23,521 bases of DNA from JAVBQF01 sp031549195 (GTDB taxonomy: Bacteria > Bacillota_I > Bacilli_A > RF39 > UBA660). The notes under the pieces were generated by a model that was not told where the DNA came from, ran no database searches, and worked only from the letters and a program-made list of their open reading frames with translations. Both the position numbers and the translations under genes were made by a program. Within the stretch, counting starts at the first letter, position 1, and the number at the start of each line of letters is the position of its first letter. The DNA lies in contig JAVBQF010000003.1 of NCBI GenBank assembly GCA_031549195.1, positions 1 through 23,521 on the forward strand, written 5' to 3'. Below, in pieces: positions 22,562 through 23,521 of this stretch.

Positions 22562-23179
22562 TTAATTATCTGAAAAATTCGGGCTAAATCCCAATATATC
22601 TGATACATCAACATAATTAATGCCGAGTTCCATCGATGCTTCTTTATCATATGGCATATCACCAATATAAATTATATCTTCAGGTAATATATTATTACCT
22701 ATTCTTTCGATTAATTTCTTCAAAACATCAACTTTAGTATTTGCTTCTGTTCTAAATTGAACTTCTTTAAAATAGTCTTCTATTCCTGTCTGAGCAAATA
22801 TCTTTCTACCTGGACCATCTGCTTTTAGGGAAGCCAAATAAACACTTTTTCCTAATTCATCATGCTGCCTTTTAACTTCCTCAATCATAGGTTCAATTCG
22901 TTTATTAAGATTGCTAAACTTTTCGTTGAATTCGTAATAACGAGGTAATATCCTTTTTATATCTTCCTCTGATATGCCATTTTCTTTTAATCTGTGATTA
23001 AGTGGTATCTCTACAAAGGTTGCAAGCAAACTGTCAGGAAATTTTTCCTTTCTAAATTTATCACCATAAAACTCATCTAATACAGCACGATAAGAATTCA
23101 TACACATATCCCTTGTACAAATAAGAACTCCATCTAAATCAAAAATAACTATTTTACTTACATCAATTTTGTTTTTCAT
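22562..23179 (-). CDS. HAD-superfamily hydrolase (phosphatase-like)
   Basis: Predicted phosphatase, 205 residues, soluble. Motif I FDLDGVL has Asp14 and Asp16, a helical cap follows (about 20-90), motif II is LASLKADG (Ser), a Lys is provided around KVDVLKK, and motif IV is YIGDMPYDKEAS near residues 170-182. Layout resembles subfamily I HAD phosphatases such as phosphoglycolate phosphatase and beta-phosphoglucomutase relatives, but the substrate cannot be assigned. AAGGAG lies nine bases before the ATG. The gene is followed closely by a second HAD gene of a different subtype and preceded by an unidentified partial gene 37 bases away, so all three are probably one transcript. Confidence 0.85.
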   Translation of the reverse strand: MKNKIDVSKIVIFDLDGVLICTRDMCMNSYRAVLDEFYGDKFRKEKFPDSLLATFVEIPLNHRLKENGISEEDIKRILPRYYEFNEKFSNLNKRIEPMIEEVKRQHDELGKSVYLASLKADGPGRKIFAQTGIEDYFKEVQFRTEANTKVDVLKKLIERIGNNILPEDIIYIGDMPYDKEASMELGINYVDVSDILGFSPNFSDN

Positions 23180-23216
23180 TACTTTATCTCCTTATATTTA
23201 CTTTAATGACTTATAC

Positions 23217-23521
23217 TCATATCAAATTATATTGCTTCTCTACTGGAGGATTGGAGAAATATACTCTTACGTTGAATCTATTATCCATTAATTCAATCAT
23301 TTCAAAAGTATCTCTCTCAATTAATTTAAAATTAGAGTTTGATAATTTATTTTTCTTAAAACTTTGGTAACCATCAATAGCAAAATCCGAATCACCCATT
23401 TCAGGTCTAGTAGCGTCAGGTATCCTAATCTTTAATATCCTTAAACTTCCACATTCTGTTTCAATTGGTTCAATTTGATATAAATTACCAGTATATGTTT
23501 CTTTTATTAGTCTACCTATTT
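23217..23521 (-). CDS. Unrecognised protein, C-terminal part (runs off the right edge)
   Basis: The minus-strand frame ending at TGA (23217-23219) is open all the way to the window edge. At least 101 residues are visible, and the true start lies outside; an internal ATG at 23399 should not be taken as the start. The visible part alternates strand-like and polar sequence (LRILKIRIP, FAIDGYQSF, FNVRVYFSN) with charged segments and has no membrane segment. I do not recognise a family. It lies 37 bases upstream of the HAD gene at 22562-23179, so it is likely in the same operon. Confidence 0.7.
   Translation of the reverse strand, partial: IGRLIKETYTGNLYQIEPIETECGSLRILKIRIPDATRPEMGDSDFAIDGYQSFKKNKLSNSNFKLIERDTFEMIELMDNRFNVRVYFSNPPVEKQYNLI

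Noticed and set aside
23217..23399. A 60-residue complete gene starting at the ATG at 23399
   Set aside because: The frame remains open upstream to the window edge with no ribosome binding site before this ATG, so it is the tail of a longer gene.
1..23521. Mycoplasma-type genetic code (TGA as Trp), suggested by the low GC content
   Set aside because: Several genes end naturally at TGA with overlapping or adjacent downstream starts, and tryptophan is encoded by TGG.
1..23521. CRISPR array, insertion sequence, integrase, tRNA or rRNA gene
   Set aside because: No regularly spaced direct repeats, transposase or integrase motifs, or cloverleaf-like tRNA sequences were seen on either strand by eye.

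Overview
The window looks like a chromosomal segment of a very AT-rich Gram-positive bacterium of the Bacillota, most likely class Bacilli or a neighbouring deep lineage such as the RF39 or Erysipelotrichia-type gut bacteria. The reasons are the strongly AT-biased sequence, GGAGG/AGGTGAT ribosome binding sites, a phenylalanine T-box leader ahead of pheST, and a small acid-soluble spore protein of the SspI type, which points to endospore formation. TGA is used as a stop in several genes (trmH-type methyltransferase, rimM, both HAD genes) and tryptophan is TGG, so this is the standard bacterial code and not the Mycoplasma code. Species-level placement cannot be made from the sequence alone.

All genes but one lie on the minus strand, so transcription runs from high to low coordinates. 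From the right edge: an unrecognised partial gene and two HAD-superfamily phosphatases (21962-23521); an operon of a multi-pass membrane protein, glyA and a two-gene ABC exporter (17473-21889); the pheS-pheT operon with its T-box leader (13655-17365); and a SIMPL-domain protein (12932-13582). Next is an accessory island (8454-12876) of genes with no clear housekeeping role: a transglutaminase-like protein overlapping a lysine-rich coiled-coil protein at a possible -1 slippery site, then three singly promoted genes of which two (9189-9818, 8478-9101) are clear paralogs and a third (10187-10690) is a possible distant relative. The only plus-strand gene, sspI (9927-10136), sits inside this island.

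Left of the island is an eight-gene, tightly packed run (4041-8406): YgjP-type metallopeptidase, DUF2500 membrane protein, YqeK-like HD hydrolase, an unrecognised 125-residue protein, a TrmH/SpoU rRNA 2'-O-methyltransferase, rimM, trmD and an unrecognised coiled-coil protein, ending in a terminator. It is a translation and RNA-modification operon with passengers. Then uppS-cdsA-rseP (1334-3902) is the familiar undecaprenyl/phospholipid/site-2-protease cluster, but without dxr between cdsA and rseP. An orphan 327-residue gene with its own promoter and terminator (295-1278) precedes the 5' end of smc (1-203).

The best candidates for undescribed biology are the slippery overlap that could fuse a transglutaminase-like domain to a lysine-rich coiled coil, and the small paralogous family around sspI. 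No CRISPR array, insertion sequence, integrase, tRNA or rRNA was seen.
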